DNA of 33,023 nt from Sphingobacterium sp. (GTDB taxonomy: Bacteria; Bacteroidota; Bacteroidia; Sphingobacteriales; Sphingobacteriaceae): assembly GCA_031277685.1 (NCBI GenBank), contig JAITLV010000008.1, positions 1-33,023 on the forward strand. The letters run 5' to 3'. The translations under genes were made by a program, and so were the position numbers. Under the pieces are notes generated by a model, which saw only the letters and a list, made by a program, of their open reading frames with translations, did not search any database and had not been told where the DNA came from. This document shows positions 21,181-30,057 of the stretch, piece by piece; the stretch's first letter is position 1, and every line of letters starts with the position of its first letter.

Positions 21181-23916
21181 ATGGCTATTAAAGGCAATTC
21201 AAATAAAGAAGAAATATTACTTGGTGTACAAATTGACGTTGCAGAAGCGGAAAAGAAAGTTCAAGAGCTTGAAAAAAAGCTTGATGCTCTCCAAGAGGTT
21301 AAATTGAAGGTCAGTGTTGATGCACTTGCTCAGGTCAATATGGAAATTGAACAAACGACCAAAGCAATAAAAGACCTCAATGAAACAATTATAAACCCCT
21401 CTTCAAATGTTGATGAAGTAAAGAATGTTGGTAAGGTCGTCGAAGACTTAAATGATGATATTCAAAATGTCAACAAGAACAAAATAAAACCTCAGACCGA
21501 TAACAAGGACTTAAAAAATACAATCCTTTCATTAGCGGAGATGGAGGACTTATTGAAGTCTCTTCGTGACCAGCAGAGAACGACAAAAGACCCGCTTAAA
21601 TTACAACAATTATCAAAGGAAGCAGGTGAATTAGAACTAAAAATTCGTGATATAAATGAGCCCTTTAGGGACGTTAATAGGGAGATAGGCGAATTAGAGG
21701 ACCGTCTCTATGCCATGGCAACAGCAGGAGAGCAAGGCAGTCAAGAATTTAACGAAATACTATCCAAAGTTGCACAGTTAAAAGAGCATGTTAAAAATGT
21801 TGATTTAGCTGTTGATTCGTTATCGGTTGATAGATGGGGGCAATTTGTCCAAGCAGGGGAAAATTTAACTGGGATGCTTGGTGCTGTTACCGCTTCAATG
21901 CAAATTCTTGGAATAGAATCCAAATCAGCAGAAGAGAATATTGCCAAGCTTATGCAATTGCAAAGCATCATGCAGGGCTTACAAAGCTTAAATCAATTCC
22001 GCAAGCAATGGACGGCTTTAATGTCTAGCTTTAAAGCAGGAAAGGTAGCAACCGAAACAATCAATACAATTAGTACCGCAACAGGTGAAGCAAGTACAGC
22101 AACAACGGGTTTGGCATCCGCTACTAATACGGCTACAACAAGCACAAAGCTATTTGGTACAGCTTTTAAAGCTATTGGTATTGGGTTAATTGTCAGTGCT
22201 ATAGCATTGCTTGTTGCAAATTTCGATAAGCTTAAAGAGGTCGTTTTTAACCTTGTTCCTGGTCTTAAAGACGTTGCTCAATTTCTTGGAAATATCATTC
22301 AAAAAATTACTGATTTTGTTGGCCTGACAAGTGAAGCCCAACGTAATTTAGAAAAGCTGAAAAAGCTAAATGAAGGTATTGTAACGGGTATTGATAGCCA
22401 AATCGAAATGCTATCAGCGATGGGTGATAAAGAGAAAGAAATCTATGAATTAAGCTTAAAACGTAACTCGCTAAAAAGGCAATCATTAATCGAAACTGCA
22501 AAAGTCAACAAAAAGCTAAATGATGAGGAACAAAAGCAACTTATTGAACTTAACACGGAGCGCAATGTTTTGATTTTATCAGAGCGTAAACGTATTAATG
22601 ACCTTGCTAAAGAGCGTGCAGAAAAAGCAAAACAAGAATATGATACACTTTTAAACCAATTAAAAGGTTATCTAAAAGAAGCTGAAAAAATAACCTATTC
22701 CGCTAATCATAATTCAAGACAGACAGAATTAAAAAACCTATCTGACAAATACAAAGAGCAAATTACAGTAGCGAGAAAACTAAACCAAGATATTTCCAAG
22801 CTTGAAGAAGCCGAAAGAATCGAACGCAATATTGTCAACAAGAAATATGATGATGAGTATTTCAATTACATCAAATCAAACAGCCGTCAATTCTTAGATG
22901 ACTTTAGTCGTGAATATTTAGAAACAATAGAAAGCTATAATAAGCAAAAGGAGAACGCTACAACAGAGCAAAAAGCCGATTTAGATTTAAGGTTGAATAA
23001 TCAATTAACTTATTTATCTCAATTAAAGCAATTGACAATTGCACAAAAAACAGCGGAAAAGGATTTGGCAAATTCTATGGACAAAAACGAAATAGATGAT
23101 GAAGCCGACAAATGGAAATACAAGCAACAAAGGGAAAAACTTGATGCTCAATTACAAGTGACGAAAGGCTATGAAGATACCTTATTGCTTATCACAACCG
23201 AATCTAAAAACCTTGAAAATTCCGAAATACAACGCTTATACCAAGAAGGGCAAGCGAGACTAAAAGAATTAATGGCAGACCCATCTGTTAATGCCAATGA
23301 AATCACCAACATTCAAGCAGAGCTTAATGCAAAATTGGGTGCTATTGAAGCAAATAATAAGGAAATTGAAGATGCAACAGTAAAGCACCAACAAACCATA
23401 CAAAAGGCAGAAAAAGCAAATGTAAAAGCTAAAAAGAAAATCTTGGATGAGGAAACTAAAGCAAGGTTAGATAATATGTCTATTGTCGCAAATGCAACAG
23501 ACCAAGCGGTTGAATTGTTGGGTGAAAGTACGGTTGCAGGTAAGGTTGCAGGGATTGCGACAGCAACAATTGATACTTATGTAGCAGGAACCAAGGCAAT
23601 GAAAGAAACGCCTTATCCTTTCAACTTCGTAGCCTTAGCAACCACAATAGCATCGGGTTTAGCGACGGTAAAAAAAATCATGAGTGTAAAAGTCGATGGT
23701 GACACGTCAGGCGGAGCAGGAGCAGACACACCAACTTATTCTGCACCGGTGATTAATAGTACAGTCTTGAAGCAATCGGAAAACGGAACCGATAAATTAA
23801 GCGATGTAATTCAACAGCAACAAGAACAGACAGTTGTTAAAGCTTACATAACAAATAGTGATTTGGAAACAAACGAGCAAAAAAATCAATTTATTAAACG
23901 TACATCGAGCTATTAG
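21181..23916 (+). CDS. tape measure protein
   Basis: The 911-residue protein sets tail length and is ejected with the DNA. The start is ATG 21,181 (MAIKGNSNKEE); an upstream in-frame TTG would include the late element and is not likely. Long coiled coils (QIDVAEAEKKVQELEKKLDA, and many more to about 230 and from 420 to 770) flank hydrophobic segments near 330-350 (FKAIGIGLIVSAIALLVANF) and 780-850 (STVAGKVAGIATATIDTYVA, then ALATTIASGLATVKKI). These are typical of Bacteroidota tape measures. At about 1.5 angstroms per residue the tail would be near 135 nm, which fits a long-tailed phage. Confidence 0.88.
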   Translation: MAIKGNSNKEEILLGVQIDVAEAEKKVQELEKKLDALQEVKLKVSVDALAQVNMEIEQTTKAIKDLNETIINPSSNVDEVKNVGKVVEDLNDDIQNVNKNKIKPQTDNKDLKNTILSLAEMEDLLKSLRDQQRTTKDPLKLQQLSKEAGELELKIRDINEPFRDVNREIGELEDRLYAMATAGEQGSQEFNEILSKVAQLKEHVKNVDLAVDSLSVDRWGQFVQAGENLTGMLGAVTASMQILGIESKSAEENIAKLMQLQSIMQGLQSLNQFRKQWTALMSSFKAGKVATETINTISTATGEASTATTGLASATNTATTSTKLFGTAFKAIGIGLIVSAIALLVANFDKLKEVVFNLVPGLKDVAQFLGNIIQKITDFVGLTSEAQRNLEKLKKLNEGIVTGIDSQIEMLSAMGDKEKEIYELSLKRNSLKRQSLIETAKVNKKLNDEEQKQLIELNTERNVLILSERKRINDLAKERAEKAKQEYDTLLNQLKGYLKEAEKITYSANHNSRQTELKNLSDKYKEQITVARKLNQDISKLEEAERIERNIVNKKYDDEYFNYIKSNSRQFLDDFSREYLETIESYNKQKENATTEQKADLDLRLNNQLTYLSQLKQLTIAQKTAEKDLANSMDKNEIDDEADKWKYKQQREKLDAQLQVTKGYEDTLLLITTESKNLENSEIQRLYQEGQARLKELMADPSVNANEITNIQAELNAKLGAIEANNKEIEDATVKHQQTIQKAEKANVKAKKKILDEETKARLDNMSIVANATDQAVELLGESTVAGKVAGIATATIDTYVAGTKAMKETPYPFNFVALATTIASGLATVKKIMSVKVDGDTSGGAGADTPTYSAPVINSTVLKQSENGTDKLSDVIQQQQEQTVVKAYITNSDLETNEQKNQFIKRTSSY

Positions 23917-23922
23917 TTTTTA

Positions 23923-23945
23923 CCCCTTCAAGTGAGGGGTTTTTT
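23923..23945 (+). terminator. intrinsic terminator after the tape measure gene
   Basis: CCCCTTC and GTGAGGGG around a very short loop, then six T. Copy 5 of the late element follows 9 bases later. Confidence 0.75.
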
Positions 23946-23953
23946 ATTTCCAT

Positions 23954-23964
23954 CCAATATTTAT
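23954..23964 (+). promoter_or_regulatory. late-region element copy 5 (variant TCCAATATTTAT)
   Basis: Same CAT-CCAATATTTAT-CA context as copy 1, 11 bases before the prohead protease ATG (23,976) and directly after a terminator. Confidence 0.7.
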
Positions 23965-23975
23965 CAGAAAATAAT

Positions 23976-24587
23976 ATGGATAGAAAACTATATGAGTTAA
24001 AAATAAACCCATCAATTGGAATGGACGTAAATGTAATTTCGATTGTTGATAGCCCAGCGGTCGAAAGTTCTTTTTTAGCTTTTAGCAAACAGGAAATGAA
24101 GGAAACTTTTGCAGTAGCTAATGAGGATAGAATGGAACTAATCGGTGTTGCAATGATTCCCGAAAAGATAATTCCACGTTTTGATGGAGTCACCAAAGAA
24201 GAGTATGATGTGTTTTTCTCAAAGGACACCATTCGCACAATAGCCCAAAACTATTTTTACAGCGGATACCAACATTCTATTAACCTTCAACATAGTGACA
24301 CTTTTGTGAATGCACATGTTTGGCAATCATATATTGTTGATTCAGCTATGGGTTTAAATTCACCCAATGGAATTGATGCACCTGATGGCACTTGGATAGT
24401 TGGAATGCAGTTCGACAGAGATGATACAAATTCACAAAAACTATGGAAGTTTATTAAAAACGGAACTTATACAGGATTCTCAATTGAGGGTTATTTTATT
24501 AATCAATTAACGCAAAATTTCAATTCCCAAATCACACTTGAACAAGAAATTGATAATGCTCTAAATGCTCTAAATACTAAAAAATAG
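23976..24587 (+). CDS. XkdF-like prohead protease
   Basis: The 203-residue protein matches the XkdF type of phage protease. SIVDSPAV at 22-29, GVAMIPEKIIPR at 57-68, VFFSKDTI at 79-86, a likely catalytic His in NLQHSD (H106), GTWIVGMQ at 138-145 and GFSIEG at 167-172 with the probable nucleophile S169 are all visible. Such proteases mature the prohead by cleaving scaffold and capsid. It has its own late element and precedes the scaffold by 33 bases. Confidence 0.85.
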   Translation: MDRKLYELKINPSIGMDVNVISIVDSPAVESSFLAFSKQEMKETFAVANEDRMELIGVAMIPEKIIPRFDGVTKEEYDVFFSKDTIRTIAQNYFYSGYQHSINLQHSDTFVNAHVWQSYIVDSAMGLNSPNGIDAPDGTWIVGMQFDRDDTNSQKLWKFIKNGTYTGFSIEGYFINQLTQNFNSQITLEQEIDNALNALNTKK

Positions 24588-24590
24588 TAG

Positions 24591-24602
24591 GCCAATATTT
24601 AT
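24591..24602 (+). promoter_or_regulatory. late-region element copy 6 (GCCAATATTTAT)
   Basis: Exact copy 18 bases before the scaffold ATG (24,621). There is no terminator between the protease gene and this copy. Confidence 0.65.
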
Positions 24603-24620
24603 TGGAAATAAAGAGACAAA

Positions 24621-25226
24621 ATGAACATAAAATCATTTAAAGAGCTAAAAGCAAAATTTGAAAAATTAGTTTCTCAATTTTCATTCAAGTCAGATGTTGT
24701 CGGTGAGGTAATTTACGAGTATACGGCTTGTGAGCTCGGTGCAGAAGTTTATGTAAGCACATCTAACGGTTCAGAGTTAGCACCTGATGGAAAAGTGGAG
24801 CTACCTAATGGCGATAGCTTTATCGTTACTGAAGGAAAAATATCTGAAGTGTTATCAGTAGCAAATGAAGATGCTGAAGAATTAAAAGCTGAAGACCAAG
24901 AAGAAAAAGGTGATGCTGAAGAATCAAAAGAAGAAGAAGCAATTGATTTGATTATTGACGGTGTTGAGGAAGATAAGGAAAAAGAAGACTTAGCCGAAGA
25001 GCCAACAAACGATACCAAAGAAGTTGAAGAATTAAAAGCTGAAATTGAAGCTTTAAAAGCAACAATTAAAGAACTGAAAGGAGAATTCTCTAAAGAAATC
25101 GACATCAAAATCGAAGAGTTTAGAGCAGTTCTAAAAAATACGCCTGCTAGTTTTTCCAAACAAAACACGATAGCAGAAGACGTAAAAGAAGACAAATGGG
25201 CAAGCCTTGCAAAAAGGTTTTCCTAA
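24621..25226 (+). CDS. acidic coiled-coil scaffold-like protein
   Basis: The 201-residue protein has an N-terminal beta-type segment (VVGEVIYEYTACELGAEVYV, LPNGDSFIVTEGKISEVL). A very acidic, Lys/Glu-rich middle (about 90-140) and a coiled coil (about 135-170, EELKAEIEALKATIKELKGE) follow. The order protease, acidic coiled coil, capsid is the normal order of protease, scaffold and major capsid in many phages, so a scaffold that is cleaved and lost during head maturation is the natural reading. The end (WASLAKRFS) would be the capsid-binding tail. Confidence 0.7.
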   Translation: MNIKSFKELKAKFEKLVSQFSFKSDVVGEVIYEYTACELGAEVYVSTSNGSELAPDGKVELPNGDSFIVTEGKISEVLSVANEDAEELKAEDQEEKGDAEESKEEEAIDLIIDGVEEDKEKEDLAEEPTNDTKEVEELKAEIEALKATIKELKGEFSKEIDIKIEEFRAVLKNTPASFSKQNTIAEDVKEDKWASLAKRFS

Positions 25227-25257
25227 CCAATTATTAAAAAAATAGATAAAAAATAAT

Positions 25258-26157
25258 ATGAGTTATAATGTAACCAGTTTACCTGCATATACTTCGGAGC
25301 AGAGCCGTAAGTTTATGCTTAAATCCATCTTAGGTGGAAAGACAATTGACTTTTTGACTGAAAAAGGTTCATTTGACCCAACAGCAATGGGTAATACAGC
25401 CATCCAATTGCTAGAGACTGATGTTGTATGGCAGGACGGAAGTGCTTGTAAATTATCAGAATTAGGTTCAGTTGCTTTGGCACAAAATGTATTGGTTGTA
25501 CAACCAATTGCAATGAAATTCGCTTTGTGCGCTCGCACATTGGTAAAAACGTACGCTAAAGAAGATTTAAAAGCTAAACAAAAAGGTGAAAACGGCTTTG
25601 ATGATGCTTTATTCATTGAATATATCGGTGATGATGTAGCAACAAAAAATCAAGCAGAAATTGAAAAATTGGTATGGCAAGGTGACAAAACAAAAACAGG
25701 TAACATGAAATTTATTGACGGCCTGCTAAAGCAAATTTCTACGGGAACTTTTGATTTATCAACAGTTACAGGTGCTGATATTGTAGCAAAATTGCAAAAC
25801 GCTTATTTAGCAATGCCTATTGAAGTTCGTGACCAAGAAGATTTCAGAATCTTTTTAGGTAAAGAAGTTTACGACAAATATAAAGCTGTATTACATGGTA
25901 AAAACATCTTCCAAGCTACTGATGACAATACATTGTTCGGTACTACTGGTGTTTTCCAAATCGCTAATGGCTTGAATGGCACAAACAAAGTAGTTTTTGC
26001 TAGAGCTAGAAACTTGCAAACAGGTGGTGATTTAAAATCATTGGAATTAGAACATTGGTATTCGAAAGATGACGATGAAGTAAAAGTACAAGCTCGTTTC
26101 TCTTTGGGTGCTACTGCAATCTACAAGCAAGAAATCGGAGTTTTAGACGTAGCGTAA
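25258..26157 (+). CDS. major capsid protein
   Basis: The 299-residue protein lies directly after the scaffold and has the composition of a capsid subunit. An N-terminal helix region (SEQSRKFMLKSILGGKTIDF) is followed by long alternating segments (LVVQPIAMKFALCARTLVKT; KFIDGLLKQISTGTFDLSTV; EDFRIFLGKEVYDKYKAVLH) and a C-terminal strand (VQARFSLGATAIYKQEIGVL). The HK97-fold assignment is inferred from order, size and this pattern. It has a leader without the late element, so it is transcribed from the promoter before the scaffold gene, and a terminator follows it (26,181-26,214). Confidence 0.8.
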   Translation: MSYNVTSLPAYTSEQSRKFMLKSILGGKTIDFLTEKGSFDPTAMGNTAIQLLETDVVWQDGSACKLSELGSVALAQNVLVVQPIAMKFALCARTLVKTYAKEDLKAKQKGENGFDDALFIEYIGDDVATKNQAEIEKLVWQGDKTKTGNMKFIDGLLKQISTGTFDLSTVTGADIVAKLQNAYLAMPIEVRDQEDFRIFLGKEVYDKYKAVLHGKNIFQATDDNTLFGTTGVFQIANGLNGTNKVVFARARNLQTGGDLKSLELEHWYSKDDDEVKVQARFSLGATAIYKQEIGVLDVA

Positions 26158-26180
26158 TCGCTATTTAACACAAGAAATAT

Positions 26181-26214
26181 AAGGGTGGTGGAATAACAAC
26201 ACCATCCTTTTTTT
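26181..26214 (+). terminator. intrinsic terminator between capsid and next gene
   Basis: AAGGGTGGTG and CACCATCCTT form a 10-bp stem with one G-U pair, followed by seven T. No late element lies between it and the ATG at 26,232, so the next gene depends on read-through or on an unseen promoter. Confidence 0.85.
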
Positions 26215-26231
26215 ATAAAAATATTAAAAAT

Positions 26232-26756
26232 ATGGCATGTGGTTCAAGTTTAGTTGGATATGTTAAACAATGTGGTGAAAAGTTAATTGGGGGTACCAAG
26301 AACATTTACATGATTGCGTTTTCTGACTTAAAAAATATTGATGGCTCAACGTCTGTTTACGAAATGACAGCAGGAAAAGTGAGCGAAGTAGGTTTACAGA
26401 CCTCAAAGAAATTCGTGAAAATCGAAGTAGAAAATAAACAAAATAACGTAACTGATACTATGACAGTCGGTGACAATGGTATCATCTCAGGTACATTTGC
26501 CTATACGGCTCAAATGGTTGGGTATAGTGCAGAAGCAAACCAATTTGTTACTAGCTTGCTTGGTCAGCCAGTGGCGATTATCATTGAATTAGCTAATGGT
26601 AGTTATGTAATCGGTGGTCTTGATGGAACCGTACAATTAAAAGAATCGGTTGGTACAATATCAGCAACAGATTTAAACAGAACATTAAGTTTTGCTGGGG
26701 AAATTTATCAAAACACCCCTTTGCTAGACCCGACAATCGTACAAACTCTTATCTAA
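26232..26756 (+). CDS. probable tail tube (or head decoration) protein
   Basis: The 174-residue protein is largely beta (KKFVKIEVENKQNNVTDTMT; VGDNGIISGTFAYTAQ; VAIIIELANGSYVIGGLDGT; LNRTLSFAGEIYQNTPLLD). This order of strands with a late 'LSFAGE' stretch recalls tube proteins, which stack as hexamers between portal and tip. It follows the capsid gene, with a strong terminator between them and another after it, as suits an abundant structural protein whose dose is set separately. A decoration protein is the main alternative. Confidence 0.5.
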   Translation: MACGSSLVGYVKQCGEKLIGGTKNIYMIAFSDLKNIDGSTSVYEMTAGKVSEVGLQTSKKFVKIEVENKQNNVTDTMTVGDNGIISGTFAYTAQMVGYSAEANQFVTSLLGQPVAIIIELANGSYVIGGLDGTVQLKESVGTISATDLNRTLSFAGEIYQNTPLLDPTIVQTLI

Positions 26757-26793
26757 TACCTAAATTAAAGAGTTAAAAAATACAAATCCTACC

Positions 26794-26821
26794 AAGGGGG
26801 CTTAATCTAGCCCCTTTTTTT
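26794..26821 (+). terminator. intrinsic terminator
   Basis: GGGGCT, loop TAATCT, AGCCCC and seven T, with flanking AA. Copy 7 of the late element begins five bases later. Confidence 0.88.
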
Positions 26822-26825
26822 ATGA

Positions 26826-26837
26826 GCCAATATTTAT
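26826..26837 (+). promoter_or_regulatory. late-region element copy 7 (GCCAATATTTAT)
   Basis: Exact copy 12 bases before the ATG at 26,850. It is 5 bases downstream of a terminator, so it must start the portal unit or lie at its very start. Confidence 0.75.
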
Positions 26838-26849
26838 GGAAAAAAGAAG

Positions 26850-27176
26850 ATGATAATCGACGTAAAAGAAGATGTAAATAGGTTGTTTTTCAATGTTGCA
26901 CCCTTCACAATTGAGGGGATAGTGAAATTGAAACTAACCAAAGAGTCATCATATAAAGAAATAGAATTCGATTTAACACCCGAAATAATAACCGAAAGAT
27001 TTATAAAGGTTTTGCACTCTTTCAATGAACTTGAAGTGGGTAAATACAGATATGAATTAGTCAACAATGAAGTAAAAATTGACAGTGGATTTTTGACTGT
27101 TGTAGGGGAATCGAAGAAAGTTGCGAAAGAAAGAGCAACGGAAGTAAGAAAAGTGATTGATGGACGAAAAAAATAA
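26850..27176 (+). CDS. small phage structural or assembly protein
   Basis: The 108-residue protein is mainly beta in the first 80 residues (DVKEDVNRLFFNVAPFTIEG, IVKLKLTKESSYKEIEFDLT, GKYRYELVNNEVKIDSGFLT) and ends in a basic helix (KKVAKERATEVRKVIDGRKK). It overlaps the portal gene by 17 bases and is thus translationally coupled to it. Role unknown; a head decoration or connector-related role is inferred from position. Confidence 0.55.
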   Translation: MIIDVKEDVNRLFFNVAPFTIEGIVKLKLTKESSYKEIEFDLTPEIITERFIKVLHSFNELEVGKYRYELVNNEVKIDSGFLTVVGESKKVAKERATEVRKVIDGRKK

Positions 27177-29022
27177 CAACATAAATTATAAAATTGAAAA
27201 CTTTGCGAGGTTTATAACGCCTTTACCGACCGAACCAAAGCAAAATAATAACGATAGGCCAGTTAATTGGGGTGAAGACAATCTATATCCTTATTTTTTG
27301 ATTGACATTGCGGAGAAATGTAGTTTACACGCTTCGATATTATCGACCAAAAGTAATTACATATATGGTGATGGTCTTATTGATAAAAAATCAGGAGATT
27401 TTTTGAGTGAAATTCAAGTAAATGAAGATGATTCGCTTAGCGAATTAATAAAAAAATGTATTAATGACCTTGTTCATTTTAATGCTTTTGCGGTTGAGGT
27501 AACATTTAACCAACTTGGAGAGCCTTACAATTACTATCATGTACCACTGCAAAATGTACGTATAAATAATTCAAAAACAACCTTCTTCATAAACAAAGAT
27601 TGGAAAAATACACCTAGAACTGTATTGAGTTACCCTAAATATTTTCCCAAATCGAATGAAACTACAGAGCCGAAAATATTTTATTTCAGTTCCTATAATG
27701 TGTCGGTAAATAATATCTATCCATCACAAGATTACAAATGTATTGAAGCTTGTGTTACGGATATGCTTATTGATGAAATGTTTAAAAATAACGTTGCAAA
27801 CGGATTTTCATTGACTAAAATTATCAAGACTTTTAAAGGCAATTTAAATGAGGAGCAACAACGTATTGCAACAAGGAAGTTAAGAGAGATATTAACAGGT
27901 GTTGAAGGCCAAAATATGTTGGTGGAATTTAATTCTCCGCAAGAAAAAGGGATGGAAATTGATACTATTCCAGCCGATGATTATGCATCGAAATTGATAG
28001 AAGTAATTAAGAAATCGGAAAAAGCAATTTTAACAGGACATCAAGCAAATTCTAATGTCTTATTTAGCGCAGAAGTAGGGGGTGGACTTGGTGGAAGAGG
28101 TGCAGAACTTGAAATTGCATATCAGATTTTCGTAAACAACTATGTAAAAGACAAAAGATTAGAAGTTGTTAATGCCTTTAATAAGCTATTTCAAGCTGAT
28201 GACCGTATGCCTGTCATTGATTTAAAAGACAAAGAAAAGTTATTCAAAACTGAGTTGGATTCAGCGACTAAAGAGAAGATTATGACGGTAAACGAATTAC
28301 GTAGTGAAGCAGGTCTTGAACCGTTAGCCGATGGTGATAAATTGTTGACAACGAATCAAGTTTTGTTGTCAGCTAACCAAGCTTTTTCATCTGATAAAAA
28401 AAAAGATGACGATGAAATAGAAAGCTATTCAGCAACTATTGAAGACTACGAGAAAGTAAAGCATTTAGGTACGAATAAAGAGGATTTTGTTTTAATCGGT
28501 AAAGCTAAGTTTTCGGGTTGCGGACACTATCATTTTGCATCAAACTACAATTCAATCGAAGAGTATTTGTTAGATAATAAAATTGAGGGTATGACTTTGG
28601 ATGAAATCGCCATCAAAATTGGTAAGGAACTAAATCAAAATATCACAAAGCAGGAAGTACAAAATGCTATTGACTTGTTAAAAAATGCAGGGTTGATAAA
28701 TGCAAAAACTAATACAGCAAATAGCATCATTCATACTGCACCGTCAAGCATTGCAAATGCAAATAAGGTAGAAGTTTATTATGACTATCAAATACGTGAC
28801 GAAGCCGATGGTAGCACAATTATTCCGACAACAAGGCATTTTTGCGAAGCCGTTATTAATAGTAACAAATACTACAGTGCAAGCGATATACAAAAATTTT
28901 CATCTGCATTCGGATATAATGTGATGGAACATTGCGGTGGATATTGGAAAAATAAGGCGACTGGAGTCGTTAATAAATATTGTCGCCACGAGTGGGTACC
29001 AGTTAAAGTAATAAAAAACTGA
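27160..29022 (+). CDS. portal protein with C-terminal Cys/His extension
   Basis: The 620-residue protein starts at ATG 27,160 (a TTG three bases upstream is in frame but less likely). The first 420 residues are portal-like: RPVNWGEDNLYPYFLIDIAE near the start, SILSTKSNYIYGDGL, then a helical core (QQRIATRKLREILTGVEGQN) and GHQANSNVLFSAEVGGGLGG. From about 430 a separate part follows: FSGCGHYHF, a helix-rich segment (EIAIKIGKELNQNITKQEVQ) and a final module with TTRHFCEAVIN, HCGGYWKN and YCRHEWVPVK. This last module resembles the C-terminal CRHxW region I associate with Mu F-type minor head proteins, so the protein may be a portal/minor-head fusion. Confidence 0.75.
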   Translation: MDEKNNNINYKIENFARFITPLPTEPKQNNNDRPVNWGEDNLYPYFLIDIAEKCSLHASILSTKSNYIYGDGLIDKKSGDFLSEIQVNEDDSLSELIKKCINDLVHFNAFAVEVTFNQLGEPYNYYHVPLQNVRINNSKTTFFINKDWKNTPRTVLSYPKYFPKSNETTEPKIFYFSSYNVSVNNIYPSQDYKCIEACVTDMLIDEMFKNNVANGFSLTKIIKTFKGNLNEEQQRIATRKLREILTGVEGQNMLVEFNSPQEKGMEIDTIPADDYASKLIEVIKKSEKAILTGHQANSNVLFSAEVGGGLGGRGAELEIAYQIFVNNYVKDKRLEVVNAFNKLFQADDRMPVIDLKDKEKLFKTELDSATKEKIMTVNELRSEAGLEPLADGDKLLTTNQVLLSANQAFSSDKKKDDDEIESYSATIEDYEKVKHLGTNKEDFVLIGKAKFSGCGHYHFASNYNSIEEYLLDNKIEGMTLDEIAIKIGKELNQNITKQEVQNAIDLLKNAGLINAKTNTANSIIHTAPSSIANANKVEVYYDYQIRDEADGSTIIPTTRHFCEAVINSNKYYSASDIQKFSSAFGYNVMEHCGGYWKNKATGVVNKYCRHEWVPVKVIKN

Positions 29023-29029
29023 TAATCAA

Positions 29030-29587
29030 ATGGATAAAGTAAATTTAATAAGCATACAAAGTATAAAAAATAATAGTGTATTACCATCCAATATAGATGA
29101 AGACATTATACAAATAGCATTAAACGAAGCAACCGATTTGGAGTTGGAACCACTTGTTGGTGCAGATTATATAGCATCAATTCGAACCAAAATAGCAACC
29201 GATACAACAACCGAAACAGATAATTTTGTCTTGGATGAAGTAATCGAGCCGTTTTTGATTTACGCTACTATTGCGTATGCAATCGACTATTTGCATTTGA
29301 AAATCAATAACAAAGGTATCAACGTTAGTACGGATGCAACCCTGTCAGCATTGCAGATAAAGGACAAAGACAGTGCCGTCCAGAGTGTGAAGCAAAAAAT
29401 GGATGGATATAAATCTAGGTTAATAAAATACTTTGCAACTGATAATGATGAAAATACAAATACATCAATTGATGCTGATTCAACATTTAATAGTATGAAC
29501 ATCTATTTGGGTGATAATATTGACTATTCAGCACAGTATTATAAAGAAAGAGCAAGCAAGGTAAACTATTACAGAAGGGGGTACTAA
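29030..29587 (+). CDS. head-tail connector (adaptor) protein
   Basis: The 185-residue, mostly helical protein starts with a pattern seen in head-tail adaptors next to portals: ISIQSIKNNSVLPSNIDEDI, QIALNEATDLELEPLVGADY, then EPFLIYATIAYAIDYLHLKI and later QSVKQKMDGYKSRLIKYFAT. The position directly after the portal and the helical bundle with a short C-terminal tail suit a ring below the portal. It overlaps the next gene by one base (TAATG), so the two are coupled. Confidence 0.65.
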   Translation: MDKVNLISIQSIKNNSVLPSNIDEDIIQIALNEATDLELEPLVGADYIASIRTKIATDTTTETDNFVLDEVIEPFLIYATIAYAIDYLHLKINNKGINVSTDATLSALQIKDKDSAVQSVKQKMDGYKSRLIKYFATDNDENTNTSIDADSTFNSMNIYLGDNIDYSAQYYKERASKVNYYRRGY

Positions 29588-30018
29588 TGGTTAGAAATCT
29601 AAAATATATCCGTAATATAATCGAACGTTATTTTAACCAACATCCGATGATTAATGATGTGAAATTTGGTGATACGGACAAGCTTAGCACCTATAAAAAA
29701 CTGAAATATCCATTGGTCAACTTCGAATATGTGAAATCAAATTTTAATTCCAATAATGACAATGCAACGATATGGGAATTTGCTGTAATGGACTTATCGG
29801 ATGAGCAAACAGAATTTGATGTAATTGATTCAACCAATGAGATAGCACAAGATTTTTTAAAATGGCTTGCAGAACATGATGATATTGAAATAAGTGGTAA
29901 TGTGTCGGTTGTGCCATTTAGCGACAATTTCGGTGACTTATGTTCGGGTAATGTATTTACTGTTACATTTTCATCATTCCGCAATAACTGTATGACTATT
30001 TTGCCAAAAAATGGTTAA
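29587..30018 (+). CDS. neck or tail-terminator-like protein
   Basis: The 143-residue protein has a helical start (RNLKYIRNIIERYFNQHPMI), a strand-helix centre (EFAVMDLSDEQTEFDVIDST, EIAQDFLKWLAEHDDIEISG) and a beta end (GDLCSGNVFTVTFSSFRNNC). This alpha/beta pattern and size resemble tail-terminator or neck proteins, which cap the tube at the connector. The family is not certain. It is preceded by the connector and followed by a short gene in the same unit. Confidence 0.5.
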   Translation: MVRNLKYIRNIIERYFNQHPMINDVKFGDTDKLSTYKKLKYPLVNFEYVKSNFNSNNDNATIWEFAVMDLSDEQTEFDVIDSTNEIAQDFLKWLAEHDDIEISGNVSVVPFSDNFGDLCSGNVFTVTFSSFRNNCMTILPKNG

Positions 30019-30057
30019 CCGTAAATAACACTTACTATGGTTTTCCAATTTTGCATC

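Noticed and set aside
24749..25195. A 148-codon minus-strand frame, Ser/Phe-rich
   Set aside because: It is the complement of the Glu/Lys-rich scaffold gene; such composition always leaves an open opposite frame rich in Ser and Phe.
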